Positions 7,634 to 16,076 of a stretch of DNA of 18,170 nt are shown in pieces. A model generated the notes under the pieces. The model was not told the DNA's origin. It did no database searches and saw nothing but the letters and a program-made list of their open reading frames with translations. The DNA lies in NCBI GenBank assembly GCA_023387715.1, contig JAEWHQ010000165.1:1-18170 (forward strand), in the 5' to 3' direction. Position numbers and translations under genes: made by a program. Source of the stretch: Pseudomonadota bacterium. Lineage in GTDB: Bacteria > Pseudomonadota > Alphaproteobacteria > Rhizobiales > Rhizobiaceae. How positions within the stretch are numbered: the first letter of the stretch is position 1; each line of letters starts with the position of its first letter.

Positions 7634-8950
7634 ATGTTTAAATCAGGCATGAAATCAGGAAAGAGTACCGCTATGTCTCAACTGGACAGACGCATGTTTT
7701 TGCGCGGTGCCGCCAGCCTTGGCGCGGCAGGTCTCGGGCTTTCAATGGCCGGAACATCCGCTTTTGCGCAAAATGCTCTTAATGATATTATTTCCGCTCC
7801 GCGTCGCGGCAACTGGGATGACCAGTTTGATGCCCGCGCCAGTACCAGCAGTCAGCAGCAGGTGGCAACCAATCAGCCGGTGATGAGCCCGCAGACGGTT
7901 TCTTATGTGCAAAATGCGATTGCTGAATATGGCAATATTGCCATGCAGGGCGGCTGGCCGCAGGTGCCGGGCAATGCCAAGCTGAAACTGGGGGTGAGTG
8001 ATCCTGCAGTTTCCGTTTTACGCAAGCGCTTGATGATTACCGGTGATCTGCCGCAGAGCGCTGGTCTGTCCGGTTCTTTCGATTCTTATGTGGATGCCGG
8101 TGTCAAACGCTTCCAGTCACGTCACGGTCTGCCTGCTGATGGCGTGATGGGACAATTTACTTATTCTGCCATGAATATTCCGGTGGATGTGCGCCTTGGT
8201 CAGTTGCAGACAAATCTTGGTCGTTTGAACGAGATTGCTAATGTGAATGCACAGCGCTTTGTAATGGTCAATATTCCGGCAGCTCTCATTGAAGCCAATG
8301 AAAATGGCCGTGTTTCGCAACGCCATACGGCGGTGGTCGGTAAGATTGATCGTCAGACCCCGCTGCTGGTGTCTAAAATCCACGAAGTTATTCTTAATCC
8401 GTTCTGGACAGCGCCGAAGTCGATTATCCTCAAGGATATCATTCCGGTGATGCGTAAAGACCCGACCTATCTGACCCGCAACAAAATCCGTCTTTATGAT
8501 GCGCAGGGGCAGGAAGTGCCGCCTGAAAGCGTTGACTGGAACACGGATGAGGCCGTGCGCCTGATGTTCCGTCAGGATCCGGGCAAGATCAACGCCATGT
8601 CCTCGACTAAAATCAACTTCCATAACAGCCATGCTGTTTATATGCATGACACGCCGCAGCAGAGCTATTTCAACAAGATGATGCGCTTTGACTCGTCCGG
8701 TTGCGTGCGTGTGCAGAATGTGCGTGATCTGGATGTATGGCTGTTGAAAAATACGCCGGGCTGGGATCGTCAGACCATTGAGAACACCATCAAGTCGGGT
8801 GAAAACCGTCCGATCCAGCTTGCTGATCCGGTTCCGCTGCATTTTGTCTATGTATCGGCATGGTCAACCGGTGACGGCGTGGTGCAGTTCCGCGATGATA
8901 TTTACAAGATGGATGGTGCGGCAGAACTGGCAATCGGCACTGATGCCTGA
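7634..8950 (+). CDS. Tat-exported L,D-transpeptidase with peptidoglycan-binding domain
   Basis: This enzyme forms 3-3 or lipoprotein-type cross-links in peptidoglycan in the periplasm. The 438-residue reading has a twin-arginine signal, LDRRMFLRGAASLGAAGLGL (Arg19-Arg20), with likely cleavage after AFA at residue 45. A PG_binding_1 domain follows at about 122-180 (SVLRKRLMITGD, VKRFQSRHGLPADGVMG). The YkuD catalytic domain at about 205-372 carries His338 in HAVYMHD and the nucleophile Cys357 in SSGCVRV. An alternative ATG at 7673 gives a shorter signal peptide (MSQLDRR) and has AGGA/AAGAG upstream. The ATG at 7634 has GGGA eight bases ahead, so the start is open. In related genomes I recall this protein as LdtP, paired with the MarR regulator LdtR, which is absent here. 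A terminator follows. Confidence 0.92.
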   Translation: MFKSGMKSGKSTAMSQLDRRMFLRGAASLGAAGLGLSMAGTSAFAQNALNDIISAPRRGNWDDQFDARASTSSQQQVATNQPVMSPQTVSYVQNAIAEYGNIAMQGGWPQVPGNAKLKLGVSDPAVSVLRKRLMITGDLPQSAGLSGSFDSYVDAGVKRFQSRHGLPADGVMGQFTYSAMNIPVDVRLGQLQTNLGRLNEIANVNAQRFVMVNIPAALIEANENGRVSQRHTAVVGKIDRQTPLLVSKIHEVILNPFWTAPKSIILKDIIPVMRKDPTYLTRNKIRLYDAQGQEVPPESVDWNTDEAVRLMFRQDPGKINAMSSTKINFHNSHAVYMHDTPQQSYFNKMMRFDSSGCVRVQNVRDLDVWLLKNTPGWDRQTIENTIKSGENRPIQLADPVPLHFVYVSAWSTGDGVVQFRDDIYKMDGAAELAIGTDA

Positions 8951-8976
8951 TTTTTCTGAGCAAAATTGATCGAATC

Positions 8977-9012
8977 AAAGCCTGTGTGAGAATAAGTCGC
9001 ACAGGCTTTTTT
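8977..9012 (+). terminator. Intrinsic terminator after the L,D-transpeptidase gene
   Basis: Arms at 8977-8989 (AAAGCCTGTGTGA) and 8997-9009 (TCGCACAGGCTTT) pair over 13 positions with one G-U wobble around a 7-base loop, ending in a run of T. Confidence 0.85.
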
Positions 9013-9047
9013 GTTTCTTTTGTCGGAAACCTGCTTTTCGTGCGCCT

Positions 9048-9077
9048 TTGCATTGGCGCTTGTCGGGCAAATATGAT
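9048..9077 (+). promoter_or_regulatory. Possible glyA promoter
   Basis: TTGCAT (9048-9053) and TATGAT (9072-9077) are separated by 18 bases and lie between the preceding terminator and the glyA ribosome-binding site. The -10 matches the sigma-70 consensus at five of six positions; the -35 is weak. Confidence 0.3.
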
Positions 9078-9133
9078 AATCCGCGCTCTTAACTACCAAG
9101 CAGCTTTGATCGGCAACCGGAGGGATTCAAACC

Positions 9134-10432
9134 ATGTCGCAGGCAAATCTAGATGCTTTTTTCAACAAGCCACTTGAAGAAGTTGATCCGGATATTTTTG
9201 GTGCAATTCGCAACGAACTTGGCCGTCAGCGCCATGAAATCGAGCTGATTGCTTCGGAAAATATCGTTTCACGCGCAGTTCTTGAAGCGCAGGGTTCAAT
9301 TCTGACCAACAAATACGCCGAAGGCTATCCGGGCAAGCGCTATTATGGCGGCTGCCAATATGTAGATGTGGTTGAAGAACTGGCGATTGAACGTGCGAAA
9401 AAGCTGTTCAATGTTGAATATGTCAACGTACAGCCAAACTCCGGCAGCCAGATGAATCAGGCCGTTTTCCTCGCGTTGTTGCAGCCGGGTGATACATTCA
9501 TGGGTCTGGATCTGAATTCCGGCGGTCACTTGACCCACGGTTCACCGGTTAACATGTCCGGTAAATGGTTCAATGTTGTTTCCTATGGTGTGAGCGAAGA
9601 AGATCACCTGATCGATATGGATGAAGTTGAGCGTATTGCACGCGAAACCAAGCCTAAGCTGATCCTTGCTGGTGGTACTGCTTATTCCCGCGTTTGGGAC
9701 TGGGAACGCTTCCGCAAAATCGCTGATGAAGTTTGTGCCTACCTTTTAGTGGATATGGCTCACATTGCTGGTCTCGTTGCTGGTGGCCAGCATCCGTCGC
9801 CAGTGCCGCATGCGCATGTTTGCACCACCACCACGCATAAATCCCTGCGTGGCCCGCGTGGCGGCATGATTATGACCAATGATGCTGATCTGGCCAAGAA
9901 GTTCAATATGGCTGTATTCCCTGGTCTTCAGGGCGGCCCGCTGATGCACGTCATTGCCGGTAAGGCGATTGCATTGGGTGAAGCTTTGCAGCCTGAATTT
10001 AAAACCTATGCCAAGAACGTGGTCGATAATGCCCGCACACTGGCAAAGGCTTTGCAGGGCAGCGGCCTTGATATCGTTTCTGGTGGCACCGACAACCATT
10101 TGATGCTGGTTGACCTGCGCCCTAAAAATGCAACCGGTAAGCGCGCAGAAGCAGCTCTTGGCCGTGCCAACATAACCTGCAACAAAAACGGTATTCCTTT
10201 CGATCCTGAGAAGCCTTTTGTAACATCCGGTATCCGTCTTGGTACACCGGCCGGTACAACCCGCGGCTTTGGGGCAGCAGAATTTACCGAAATCGGTAAT
10301 CTGATCGGCGAAGTACTGGATGGTTTGAAAGCCTCCAACTCGGACGAAGGCAATGCTGCTGTTGAAGAAGCGGTCAAGAACAAGGTTATCAGCCTGACCG
10401 ACCGCTTCCCGATGTATGGTTATCAGGGCTAA
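9134..10432 (+). CDS. glyA: Serine hydroxymethyltransferase
   Basis: GlyA interconverts serine and glycine using PLP and tetrahydrofolate, and is the main source of one-carbon units for purine and thymidylate synthesis. The 432-residue protein is full length. Visible landmarks are the N-terminal [10 protein letters not shown] (Ser41-Glu42-Asn43), the tetrahydrofolate/PLP region [15 protein letters not shown], the cofactor-contacting [14 protein letters not shown] (Asp207, His210), and the PLP lysine Lys236 in [16 protein letters not shown]. The start ATG is preceded by a strong GGAGGG. The gene stands alone between two terminators, with a possible promoter at 9048-9077. Confidence 0.98.
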   Translation: MSQANLDAFFNKPLEEVDPDIFGAIRNELGRQRHEIELIASENIVSRAVLEAQGSILTNKYAEGYPGKRYYGGCQYVDVVEELAIERAKKLFNVEYVNVQPNSGSQMNQAVFLALLQPGDTFMGLDLNSGGHLTHGSPVNMSGKWFNVVSYGVSEEDHLIDMDEVERIARETKPKLILAGGTAYSRVWDWERFRKIADEVCAYLLVDMAHIAGLVAGGQHPSPVPHAHVCTTTTHKSLRGPRGGMIMTNDADLAKKFNMAVFPGLQGGPLMHVIAGKAIALGEALQPEFKTYAKNVVDNARTLAKALQGSGLDIVSGGTDNHLMLVDLRPKNATGKRAEAALGRANITCNKNGIPFDPEKPFVTSGIRLGTPAGTTRGFGAAEFTEIGNLIGEVLDGLKASNSDEGNAAVEEAVKNKVISLTDRFPMYGYQG

Positions 10433-10457
10433 ATGCTCAGGTAATTGACTAAGTTTG

Positions 10458-10493
10458 AACCCTGCGTGATCAACCGGTTGCGCAGGGTTTTTC
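10458..10493 (+). terminator. Intrinsic terminator after glyA
   Basis: AACCCTGCG (10458-10466) and CGCAGGGTT (10481-10489) form a perfect 9-bp stem followed by T's. The 14-base loop itself contains the palindrome CAACCGGTTG, so the hairpin may be longer. Confidence 0.8.
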
Positions 10494-10602
10494 TTCTCCA
10501 CATTATTTTACCGCTTTGATTATGCGCTTCTCAGGTGATCGGTTATCTTGGGTGACCAGAATCACAATCAGCCTTCATGCTGAGCGGTTATGAAAGTTGC
10601 CC

Positions 10603-11091
10603 ATGCGCTGTCCTTTTTGCCAGTCTGATGACACTCAGGTTAAAGATTCCCGCCCAGCAGAGGACGGTGCCGTTATTCGCCGCCGTCGTGTCTGTCCGGT
10701 TTGTGCGGGGCGTTTTACCACCTTTGAGCGCGTCCAGTTGCGCGATCTGATGGTGCTGAAGAAGAGCGGCCGTAAAGTGCCGTTTGACCGCGATAAGCTT
10801 ACCCGTTCCATTCAGGTGGCTTTGCGTAAACGCGATGCGGATCCGGAACTGGTGGAACGTGCGATTTCAGGCATTGTGCGCCAGCTCGAAAGTTCAGGCG
10901 AGGCGGAAATTCACTCGGATGAAATTGGCCGTCTGGCAATGGATGCCTTGAAGGGCATTGATGATATTGCCTATATCCGTTTTGCCTCTGTCTATCGCAA
11001 TTTCAGCGAAGCACATGACTTCCATAATGTAATTGACGAGTTGAATGATGATGCTCCGGCAGCAACTGCTGCCAAGCAAACGGACGATTAA
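10603..11091 (+). CDS. nrdR: Transcriptional repressor NrdR
   Basis: NrdR represses ribonucleotide reductase genes in response to nucleotides bound by its ATP-cone. With the ATG at 10603 the protein starts MRCPFC, the canonical family start, and is 162 residues long; a TTG two codons upstream is not needed. The zinc ribbon is C3-x2-C6 and C31-x2-C34, with the basic DNA-contact stretch IRRRRVCP between them. The ATP-cone domain spans about 49-139 ([16 protein letters not shown], then [12 protein letters not shown]). The gene abuts ribD with no gap and probably begins the nrdR-ribD-ribE operon, an arrangement common in many Proteobacteria. No NrdR box was seen in its own upstream region. Confidence 0.96.
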   Translation: MRCPFCQSDDTQVKDSRPAEDGAVIRRRRVCPVCAGRFTTFERVQLRDLMVLKKSGRKVPFDRDKLTRSIQVALRKRDADPELVERAISGIVRQLESSGEAEIHSDEIGRLAMDALKGIDDIAYIRFASVYRNFSEAHDFHNVIDELNDDAPAATAAKQTDD

Positions 11092-12225
11092 ATGCCTGAT
11101 CGTGAAGGGCTTCATCGAGATGAAATTACGGCGCAGGATTTGCGCTTTATGGCGGCTGCGATTCGTTATTCGCGGCGCAATCTTGGGTTGACCTCCACCA
11201 ATCCGTCAGTCGGAACCTTGATTGTCAAAGATAATGGTTTTGGCCCTGTTATCATCGGGCGCGGTGTTACCGCTCTTGGAGGCCGTCCGCATGCCGAGCG
11301 CGAAGCTTTGGCGCAAGCGGGCGAAAATGCGCGTGGTGCCACAGCCTATGTAACGCTGGAGCCATGCGCCCATCATGGCAAAACACCACCTTGTGCCGAG
11401 GCGCTGATCAGTGCCGGCATTGCCCGTGTCGTTGCGGCAGCGAATGACCCCGATGATCGGGTGAGTGGCAAAGGTTATACGATGCTGCGTGCAGCGGGTA
11501 TTGAAGTGCAGGAAAATGTGCTTGGGAATGTCGCGGCCAACCAGCTTGCAGGCTATCTCATTCGTTCTTTTAAAAAACGACCAGAAGTTACTGTGAAATT
11601 AGCACTTTCTTATGATCGGTTTATCGGCGTTCGTGGTTCCGGACAAGTGGCAATTACCGGTTCGGTTGCGCGTTCGCAAAGCCATTTGATGCGTGCAGAA
11701 ACTGATGCCATTTTAATCGGCATTGCAACGGCGCTGGAGGATGATCCGGAACTCACCTGCCGTTTGGAGGGGATGGCGCATCGCTCGCCAATCCGCATTG
11801 TACTGGATAGTGCCTTGCGATTGCCACTTGCCTCAAAGCTGGTCCGGACGGCGGGACATATACCTTTATGGATTGCATGCGGCGTTGATGTGCCGCTTGA
11901 AAAACGCATCCAATATCAAAATGCCGGATGTCATATTATTGCAACCGATACGAGCGATGGTCAGATTGCCTTGCCGGAATTGCTCAACGATTTAGGCGAG
12001 CTGGGCGTTGCCACTTTGCTGGTGGAGGGAGGGGCTGCCATTGCTGCTTCGTTCTTACGTGAAGGCTTGGCGGATCGTCTGGCGCTTTTTGAAGCGCTGG
12101 TTAAAATTGGTGCAGCTGGTATTCCTGTTGAGGGGTTACAGCACTATATAGACACTGAATTTACGCAAATACGCAGTGCTGATTTTGGCGCTGATCATTA
12201 TTCAGAATATGTGAGGAAGTCCTGA
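11092..12225 (+). CDS. ribD: Bifunctional diaminohydroxyphosphoribosylaminopyrimidine deaminase / 5-amino-6-(5-phosphoribosylamino)uracil reductase
   Basis: RibD performs the second and third steps of riboflavin synthesis. The N-terminal deaminase domain (about 15-160) has the zinc ligands in PHAERE (His67, Glu69) and EPCAHHGKTPPC (Cys92, Cys101). The C-terminal reductase domain (about 165-375) shows VTVKLALSYDRFIG, MRAETDAILIGIATALEDDPELTCR and LLVEGGAAIAASF. The usual SLDG of the reductase start reads SYDR here, a mild divergence. The length of 377 residues is normal. The start ATG directly follows the nrdR stop, and the TGA overlaps the ribE ATG by one base, showing tight translational coupling. 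No FMN riboswitch precedes it. Confidence 0.96.
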   Translation: MPDREGLHRDEITAQDLRFMAAAIRYSRRNLGLTSTNPSVGTLIVKDNGFGPVIIGRGVTALGGRPHAEREALAQAGENARGATAYVTLEPCAHHGKTPPCAEALISAGIARVVAAANDPDDRVSGKGYTMLRAAGIEVQENVLGNVAANQLAGYLIRSFKKRPEVTVKLALSYDRFIGVRGSGQVAITGSVARSQSHLMRAETDAILIGIATALEDDPELTCRLEGMAHRSPIRIVLDSALRLPLASKLVRTAGHIPLWIACGVDVPLEKRIQYQNAGCHIIATDTSDGQIALPELLNDLGELGVATLLVEGGAAIAASFLREGLADRLALFEALVKIGAAGIPVEGLQHYIDTEFTQIRSADFGADHYSEYVRKS

Positions 12226-12839
12226 TGTTTACGGGTATTGTCACAGATGTGGGCAAGATTGGTCGTGTTAAGCCTTTGAACGAAGGCGTTTTACTGCGCA
12301 TTGAAACCGCCTATGATCCGTCTGAGATTGATCTGGGGGCTTCCATTGCCTGTTCCGGTGTCTGCCTGACTGTGGTTGCGCTGCCTGAAAAAGGCAGTAA
12401 TGCCCGTTGGTTTGAAGTGGAAGCATGGGAAGAGGCGCTGCGTCTCACCACGATTTCTGAATGGAAAACCGGCACGCCGATTAATCTTGAGCGCTCATTG
12501 AAGCTTGGCGATGAAATGGGCGGTCATCTGGTTTCCGGCCATGTTGATGGCAAAGCGGAAATTATTGCATGTGAAGAAGAAGGCGATGCTGTTCGCTTTA
12601 CATTGCGTGCGCCTGAAGCCTTGGCACCATTTATTGCGCAAAAGGGTTCCGTGGCGCTGGATGGCACATCTTTGACCGTCAACGGTGTTGATGGCAATGA
12701 ATTTGATGTGCTTTTGATCCGTCATTCGCTGTCCGTGACCACTTGGGGGACACGTAAAGTGGGCGATATGATAAATATTGAGATAGATCAGCTTGCTCGT
12801 TACGCTGCACGTCTTGCGCAATTCTCAAAATCGGCTTAG
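12225..12839 (+). CDS. ribE: Riboflavin synthase alpha subunit
   Basis: RibE dismutates two 6,7-dimethyl-8-ribityllumazine molecules to riboflavin and a pyrimidine. The 204-residue protein consists of two lumazine-binding repeats. The first starts MFTGIVTDVGKIGRV and contains ACSGVCLTVV. The second starts GGHLVSGHVDGKAEI and contains GSVALDGTSLTVN. It overlaps ribD by one base. The next riboflavin gene, ribH for lumazine synthase, normally follows in relatives but is missing; the sequence after the stop is a palindrome-rich non-coding gap. The same gene is called ribC in some Brucella literature. Confidence 0.96.
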   Translation: MFTGIVTDVGKIGRVKPLNEGVLLRIETAYDPSEIDLGASIACSGVCLTVVALPEKGSNARWFEVEAWEEALRLTTISEWKTGTPINLERSLKLGDEMGGHLVSGHVDGKAEIIACEEEGDAVRFTLRAPEALAPFIAQKGSVALDGTSLTVNGVDGNEFDVLLIRHSLSVTTWGTRKVGDMINIEIDQLARYAARLAQFSKSA

Positions 12840-12855
12840 AGCCTGTTTGAAATAT

Positions 12856-12877
12856 GATGCAGCCCATATCGGGCATG
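12856..12877. repeat. Short hairpin just after ribE
   Basis: TGCAGCCC and GGGCATGCA form an imperfect stem (one bulged A) across a short loop. No T-run follows, so it does not look like a normal terminator. It may stabilise the 3' end of the operon transcript or be part of the neighbouring repeat element. Confidence 0.4.
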
Positions 12878-12893
12878 CAGGATAAAGAGATGA

Positions 12894-12987
12894 ACGTATC
12901 CCGAAAACTGTAAAGCGGTTTTCGGGATACGTGCGTTTTTGTTTAAAAAGAGCATTTAAGTGATTTCACAGGAACACGAAATGCTCT
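12894..12987. repeat. Two-hairpin intergenic palindromic element between ribE and nusB
   Basis: The first hairpin has perfect 15-base arms, ACGTATCCCGAAAAC (12894-12908) and GTTTTCGGGATACGT (12918-12932), with a 9-base loop, followed a few bases later by TTTTT. The second has 9-base arms AGAGCATTT (12949-12957) and AAATGCTCT (12979-12987), enclosing a smaller GTGA-TT-TCAC hairpin (12960-12969). The layout and the sequence flavour (CCCGAAAAC/GTTTTCGGG and AGAGCATTT/AAATGCTCT) resemble the roughly 100-bp intergenic mosaic repeats of Rhizobiales (RIME, Bru-RS). Only one copy occurs in this window, so repeat status rests on resemblance. The first hairpin could also serve as the ribE terminator. 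Confidence 0.6.
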
Positions 12988-13020
12988 AGCAAATATGGTA
13001 TGCTGTTTTTCAGCATGGGT

Positions 13021-13026
13021 TATAAT
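13021..13026 (+). promoter_or_regulatory. Possible -10 element for nusB
   Basis: A perfect TATAAT lies 34 bases before the preferred nusB start and 20 bases before its GGAG site. No good -35 hexamer is seen at 16-18 bases upstream. It follows the palindromic element, which would otherwise isolate nusB from the rib operon. Confidence 0.28.
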
Positions 13027-13059
13027 GAGATTTTACAAGAAACTTTGGAGCGCGAATTA

Positions 13060-13575
13060 ATGACATCCTCGAATGATGGGCAACCTGTAGCCTCCGCTCC
13101 GCGTACAGCAAACAAGCGCGGCGTAGCGCGTCTGGCCGCCGTGCAGGCACTTTATCAAATGGATGTGGCCGGAACGGGTATTTCGGAAGTTGTTGCCGAA
13201 TACGAAGCTTTCCGTTTGGGAAAAGAAGTGGATGGAACGCAATATCTGGATGCCGATCCGCAGTGGTTCCGCGCAATTCTGGCCGGTGTTGTTGCCGAGC
13301 AGCGTGTGATTGATCCGATGATCCATGAAGCGCTGAATGAAGACTGGCCGCTGTCACGTCTTGATTCCACTTTGCGTGCCATTTTGCGTGCCGGCATCTG
13401 GGAGTTGAAAAACCGCAAAGATGTGCCGACTGCGGTAATCGTTTCGGAATATGTCGATATTGCCAAGGCTTTTTATGGCGAAGAAGAACCAAAGCTGACT
13501 AATGCAGTGCTGGATCGTCTGGCCTTTACACTGCGCGGTGAAAGCCGTGGTGCGGCTGGCCGCAATAAACGATAA
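13060..13575 (+). CDS. nusB: Transcription antitermination factor NusB
   Basis: NusB pairs with NusE (ribosomal protein S10) on boxA RNA to form antitermination complexes, chiefly on rRNA operons. The all-helical domain is easy to recognise: [21 protein letters not shown] near the start, then [21 protein letters not shown] and [35 protein letters not shown] chose the ATG at 13060 (172 residues) because GGAG sits nine bases before it and the N-terminus matches relatives as I remember them. In-frame ATGs at 13000 and 13015 would add 20 or 15 residues of unconserved sequence and overlap the candidate TATAAT. In many bacteria nusB directly follows ribH; here it follows the palindromic gap. Confidence 0.95.
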   Translation: MTSSNDGQPVASAPRTANKRGVARLAAVQALYQMDVAGTGISEVVAEYEAFRLGKEVDGTQYLDADPQWFRAILAGVVAEQRVIDPMIHEALNEDWPLSRLDSTLRAILRAGIWELKNRKDVPTAVIVSEYVDIAKAFYGEEEPKLTNAVLDRLAFTLRGESRGAAGRNKR

Positions 13576-13837
13576 CAATCCCTGCTGCCGGTTTTGACAG
13601 CTGGCAGCATTGGCCTCAGGCCGGTTTCAACTTCAGCTTGACCTTTAGGTGTAAGTTCCGCATCTTTCATGTGTAACGGTATGTGAAAGATGCTGAATGA
13701 TGGGTTGGAACAAGGTTTTGTCTTTTAAGCTCACATTTCAAATCCATTAATCGATTGATGATCCGATAGGGCTTCATCAGCAAGGCACTCTCATGCCGAT
13801 AAACCGATCCGCTTAAAGGGGAACGGATCGCAAAGAA
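13576..13837. other. Gene-free leader region between nusB and hppA with several hairpins
   Basis: No ORF here is supportable. Just after nusB is an imperfect GCTGCC/GGCAGC hairpin lacking a T-run. At 13660-13693, GCATCTTTCA and TGAAAGATGC form a 10-bp stem extendable by wobble pairs. At 13805-13830, CGATCCG and CGGATCG flank a 12-base loop that contains AAAGGGG. A clear promoter was not identified. Confidence 0.45.
13805..13830 (+). promoter_or_regulatory. Hairpin with a purine-rich loop just before the hppA start
   Basis: CGATCCG (13805-13811) and CGGATCG (13824-13830) are exact inverted repeats. The loop holds AAAGGGG, a ribosome-binding-like sequence. It lies 7 bases before the ATG at 13838 and 22 before the ATG at 13853, so it could affect hppA translation. 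Function is inference. Confidence 0.3.
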
Positions 13838-13852
13838 ATGGGAGTTGGCTTA

Positions 13853-16009
13853 ATGGAAGTTGGCATAGGGGTTCTTCTTCTTGTTATCGTATGCGGCTTA
13901 TTTTCAGTGGTTTATGCCGTATTTGCGACCCGTTCAGTTCTTGCCGCAGATCAGGGCAATGCCCGGATGCAGCAAATTGCCGGTGCCATTCGTGAAGGCG
14001 CGCAGGCCTATCTGACACGGCAATATACAACAATCGCGATTGTAGGTGCAGTGGTCTTTCTGGCTGCATGGTATTTGCTTTCAATCACCGCTGCCATCGG
14101 CTTTTTGATCGGTGCTGTGCTTTCAGGCGTGACCGGTTTTATCGGTATGCATGTCTCGGTGCGTGCCAATGTGCGCACGGCACAAGCTGCTTCGTTCAGT
14201 TTGGCCAGCGGCCTAGAGCTTGCCTTTAAATCCGGTGCCATTACCGGCATGCTGGTGGCAGGTTTGGCGTTGCTTGGCGTTTCGCTTTATTATTTCGTGC
14301 TGACTTATTATCTAGGCTATACGCCATCGGATCGCGTGGTGATTGATGCGCTCGTATCCCTTGGCTTTGGTGCTTCGCTGATTTCCATTTTTGCACGGTT
14401 GGGTGGCGGTATTTTCACCAAAGGTGCTGATGTCGGTGGCGATCTGGTCGGTAAAGTGGAAGCCGGTATTCCGGAAGATGATCCGCGTAATCCGGCAACA
14501 ATTGCTGACAATGTCGGCGATAATGTTGGCGATTGCGCCGGTATGGCCGCGGATTTGTTTGAAACCTATGCGGTGACGGTTGTTGCCACCATGGTGCTGG
14601 CGGCAATTTTCTTTGGCGGTAATGCTGAGCTTTCAACCATCATGCTTTATCCGCTGGCGATTTGCGGGGTCTGCGTTTTAACATCCATTGCCGGTACATT
14701 TTTTGTCAAACTTGGCGTGTCGGGCTCCATTATGGGCGCGCTTTATAAAGGCCTGATTGCTACTGGTATTCTGTCAATTATCGGTATTGCCATTGCCAAT
14801 ATGCTGACGATTGGTTGGGGTGAGGTGGGCACAGTTGGCGGCCTTGTGATTACCGGCACCAATTTGTTTATCTGCGGTGTTATCGGTCTGGTCGTCACCG
14901 GGCTGATTGTGCTGATTACGGAATATTATACCGGCACCAATAAAAGGCCGGTCAATTCCATTGCGCAAGCCTCTGTCAGTGGTCACGGCACCAATGTCAT
15001 TCAAGGTCTGGCGGTGTCATTAGAGGCAACGGCTTTGCCCGCCTTGGTGATTGTTGGCGGGATTATCGCCACCTATCAGCTGGCAGGGCTTTTCGGCACG
15101 GCCATTGCGGTGACAGCCATGCTCGGCATTGCCGGTATGATTGTGGCACTTGATGCATTCGGGCCTGTTACGGACAATGCCGGTGGTATTGCCGAAATGT
15201 CCGGCCTTGATGGTGAGGTACGTAAAGCAACCGATGCACTGGATGCGGTGGGCAACACCACCAAAGCTGTGACAAAGGGCTATGCGATTGGTTCGGCAGG
15301 ACTTGGCGCTTTGGTGCTCTTTGCAGCCTATTCCAATGATTTGGCGTATTTTGCCGCGCATGGTGAGCAATATCCGTATTTTGCCAATATGGGCGAAGTG
15401 TCGTTTGATCTTTCCAACCCTTATGTGGTGGCAGGGCTGATCTTTGGCGGACTCATTCCTTATCTCTTTGGCGGGATGGCCATGACGGCTGTGGGGCGGG
15501 CTGCAAGCTCCGTGGTGCATGAGGTGCGCCGTCAGTTCCGCGAGCATCCGGGCATTATGACCGGTGAGGAGCGGCCAGATTATGCGCGTGCGGTGGATAT
15601 TTTAACCAAAGCTGCCATCCGCGAAATGATCCTGCCGTCATTATTGCCGGTTCTGGCACCATTGGTGGTTTATTTCGGCGTGTTGTTGATTTCCGGCTCG
15701 AAGTCCGCAGCTTTTGCAGCATTAGGTGCTTCTTTGCTGGGCGTGATCGTCAATGGCCTGTTTGTGGCGATCTCTATGACATCAGGTGGCGGTGCATGGG
15801 ATAATGCCAAGAAAAGCTTTGAGGACGGCTTTACCGATCAAGATGGTGTGCTGCATTTGAAAGGGTCGGAAGCGCATAAAGCATCGGTTACCGGTGATAC
15901 GGTGGGTGATCCTTATAAGGATACGGCAGGGCCTGCGGTTAATCCTGCAATCAAGATCACTAATATTGTGGCGCTCTTGCTGCTGGCAGTGCTGGCACAT
16001 TCTGTGTGA
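13853..16009 (+). CDS. hppA: Membrane-bound H+-translocating pyrophosphatase, K+-independent type
   Basis: HppA couples pyrophosphate hydrolysis to proton export across the membrane. The protein has about 16 membrane helices and is full length (718 residues from the ATG at 13853, 723 from 13838). Catalytic loops are intact: [21 protein letters not shown] (from about residue 193), [21 protein letters not shown] (from about 219), [14 protein letters not shown], and the C-terminal [15 protein letters not shown] and [18 protein letters not shown]. The cation-selecting motif reads GNTTKA, with lysine where K+-dependent enzymes have alanine, so a K+-independent proton pump is predicted. I prefer the second ATG because GGGAG lies eight bases before it; the first ATG has only a distant GGGGA. 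A strong terminator follows. Sodium-pumping subtypes are unlikely given the K+-independent motif. Confidence 0.95.
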   Translation: MEVGIGVLLLVIVCGLFSVVYAVFATRSVLAADQGNARMQQIAGAIREGAQAYLTRQYTTIAIVGAVVFLAAWYLLSITAAIGFLIGAVLSGVTGFIGMHVSVRANVRTAQAASFSLASGLELAFKSGAITGMLVAGLALLGVSLYYFVLTYYLGYTPSDRVVIDALVSLGFGASLISIFARLGGGIFTKGADVGGDLVGKVEAGIPEDDPRNPATIADNVGDNVGDCAGMAADLFETYAVTVVATMVLAAIFFGGNAELSTIMLYPLAICGVCVLTSIAGTFFVKLGVSGSIMGALYKGLIATGILSIIGIAIANMLTIGWGEVGTVGGLVITGTNLFICGVIGLVVTGLIVLITEYYTGTNKRPVNSIAQASVSGHGTNVIQGLAVSLEATALPALVIVGGIIATYQLAGLFGTAIAVTAMLGIAGMIVALDAFGPVTDNAGGIAEMSGLDGEVRKATDALDAVGNTTKAVTKGYAIGSAGLGALVLFAAYSNDLAYFAAHGEQYPYFANMGEVSFDLSNPYVVAGLIFGGLIPYLFGGMAMTAVGRAASSVVHEVRRQFREHPGIMTGEERPDYARAVDILTKAAIREMILPSLLPVLAPLVVYFGVLLISGSKSAAFAALGASLLGVIVNGLFVAISMTSGGGAWDNAKKSFEDGFTDQDGVLHLKGSEAHKASVTGDTVGDPYKDTAGPAVNPAIKITNIVALLLLAVLAHSV

Positions 16010-16020
16010 TTGATAACCGA

Positions 16021-16060
16021 ACAGTAAAAAACCCCGCTGAAAAGCGGGGTTTTTTACTGT
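16021..16060. terminator. Bidirectional intrinsic terminator between hppA and bamE
   Basis: Two perfect 18-base arms (16021-16038 and 16043-16060) flank a GAAA tetraloop. The stem has a CCCCGCT/AGCGGGG core with A/T runs on its outer side, so it has a T-run in both reading directions. It serves hppA (+) and the convergent bamE (-). Confidence 0.92.
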
Positions 16061-16076
16061 GGTTCTTTTGACGCAA

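Noticed and set aside
8117..8842. 241-residue open reading frame on the minus strand
   Set aside because: It lies wholly inside the L,D-transpeptidase gene, whose signal peptide and catalytic motifs are intact. The antisense product has no recognisable domain.
9746..10501. 251-residue open reading frame on the minus strand
   Set aside because: It is antisense to glyA and its terminator, and glyA is unmistakable. The translated sequence resembles no family.
10494..10602. FMN riboswitch or NrdR box upstream of nrdR-ribD
   Set aside because: No conserved RFN-element blocks and no pair of NrdR-box palindromes were seen in this short region.
12840..12999. Decayed ribH in the ribE-nusB gap
   Set aside because: None of the frames gives a stretch resembling lumazine synthase motifs, and the gap is mostly accounted for by palindromes.
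15020..15547. 175-residue minus-strand reading frame
   Set aside because: It is a shadow of the hppA coding sequence and rich in His/Cys in the way antisense readings of this gene would be.
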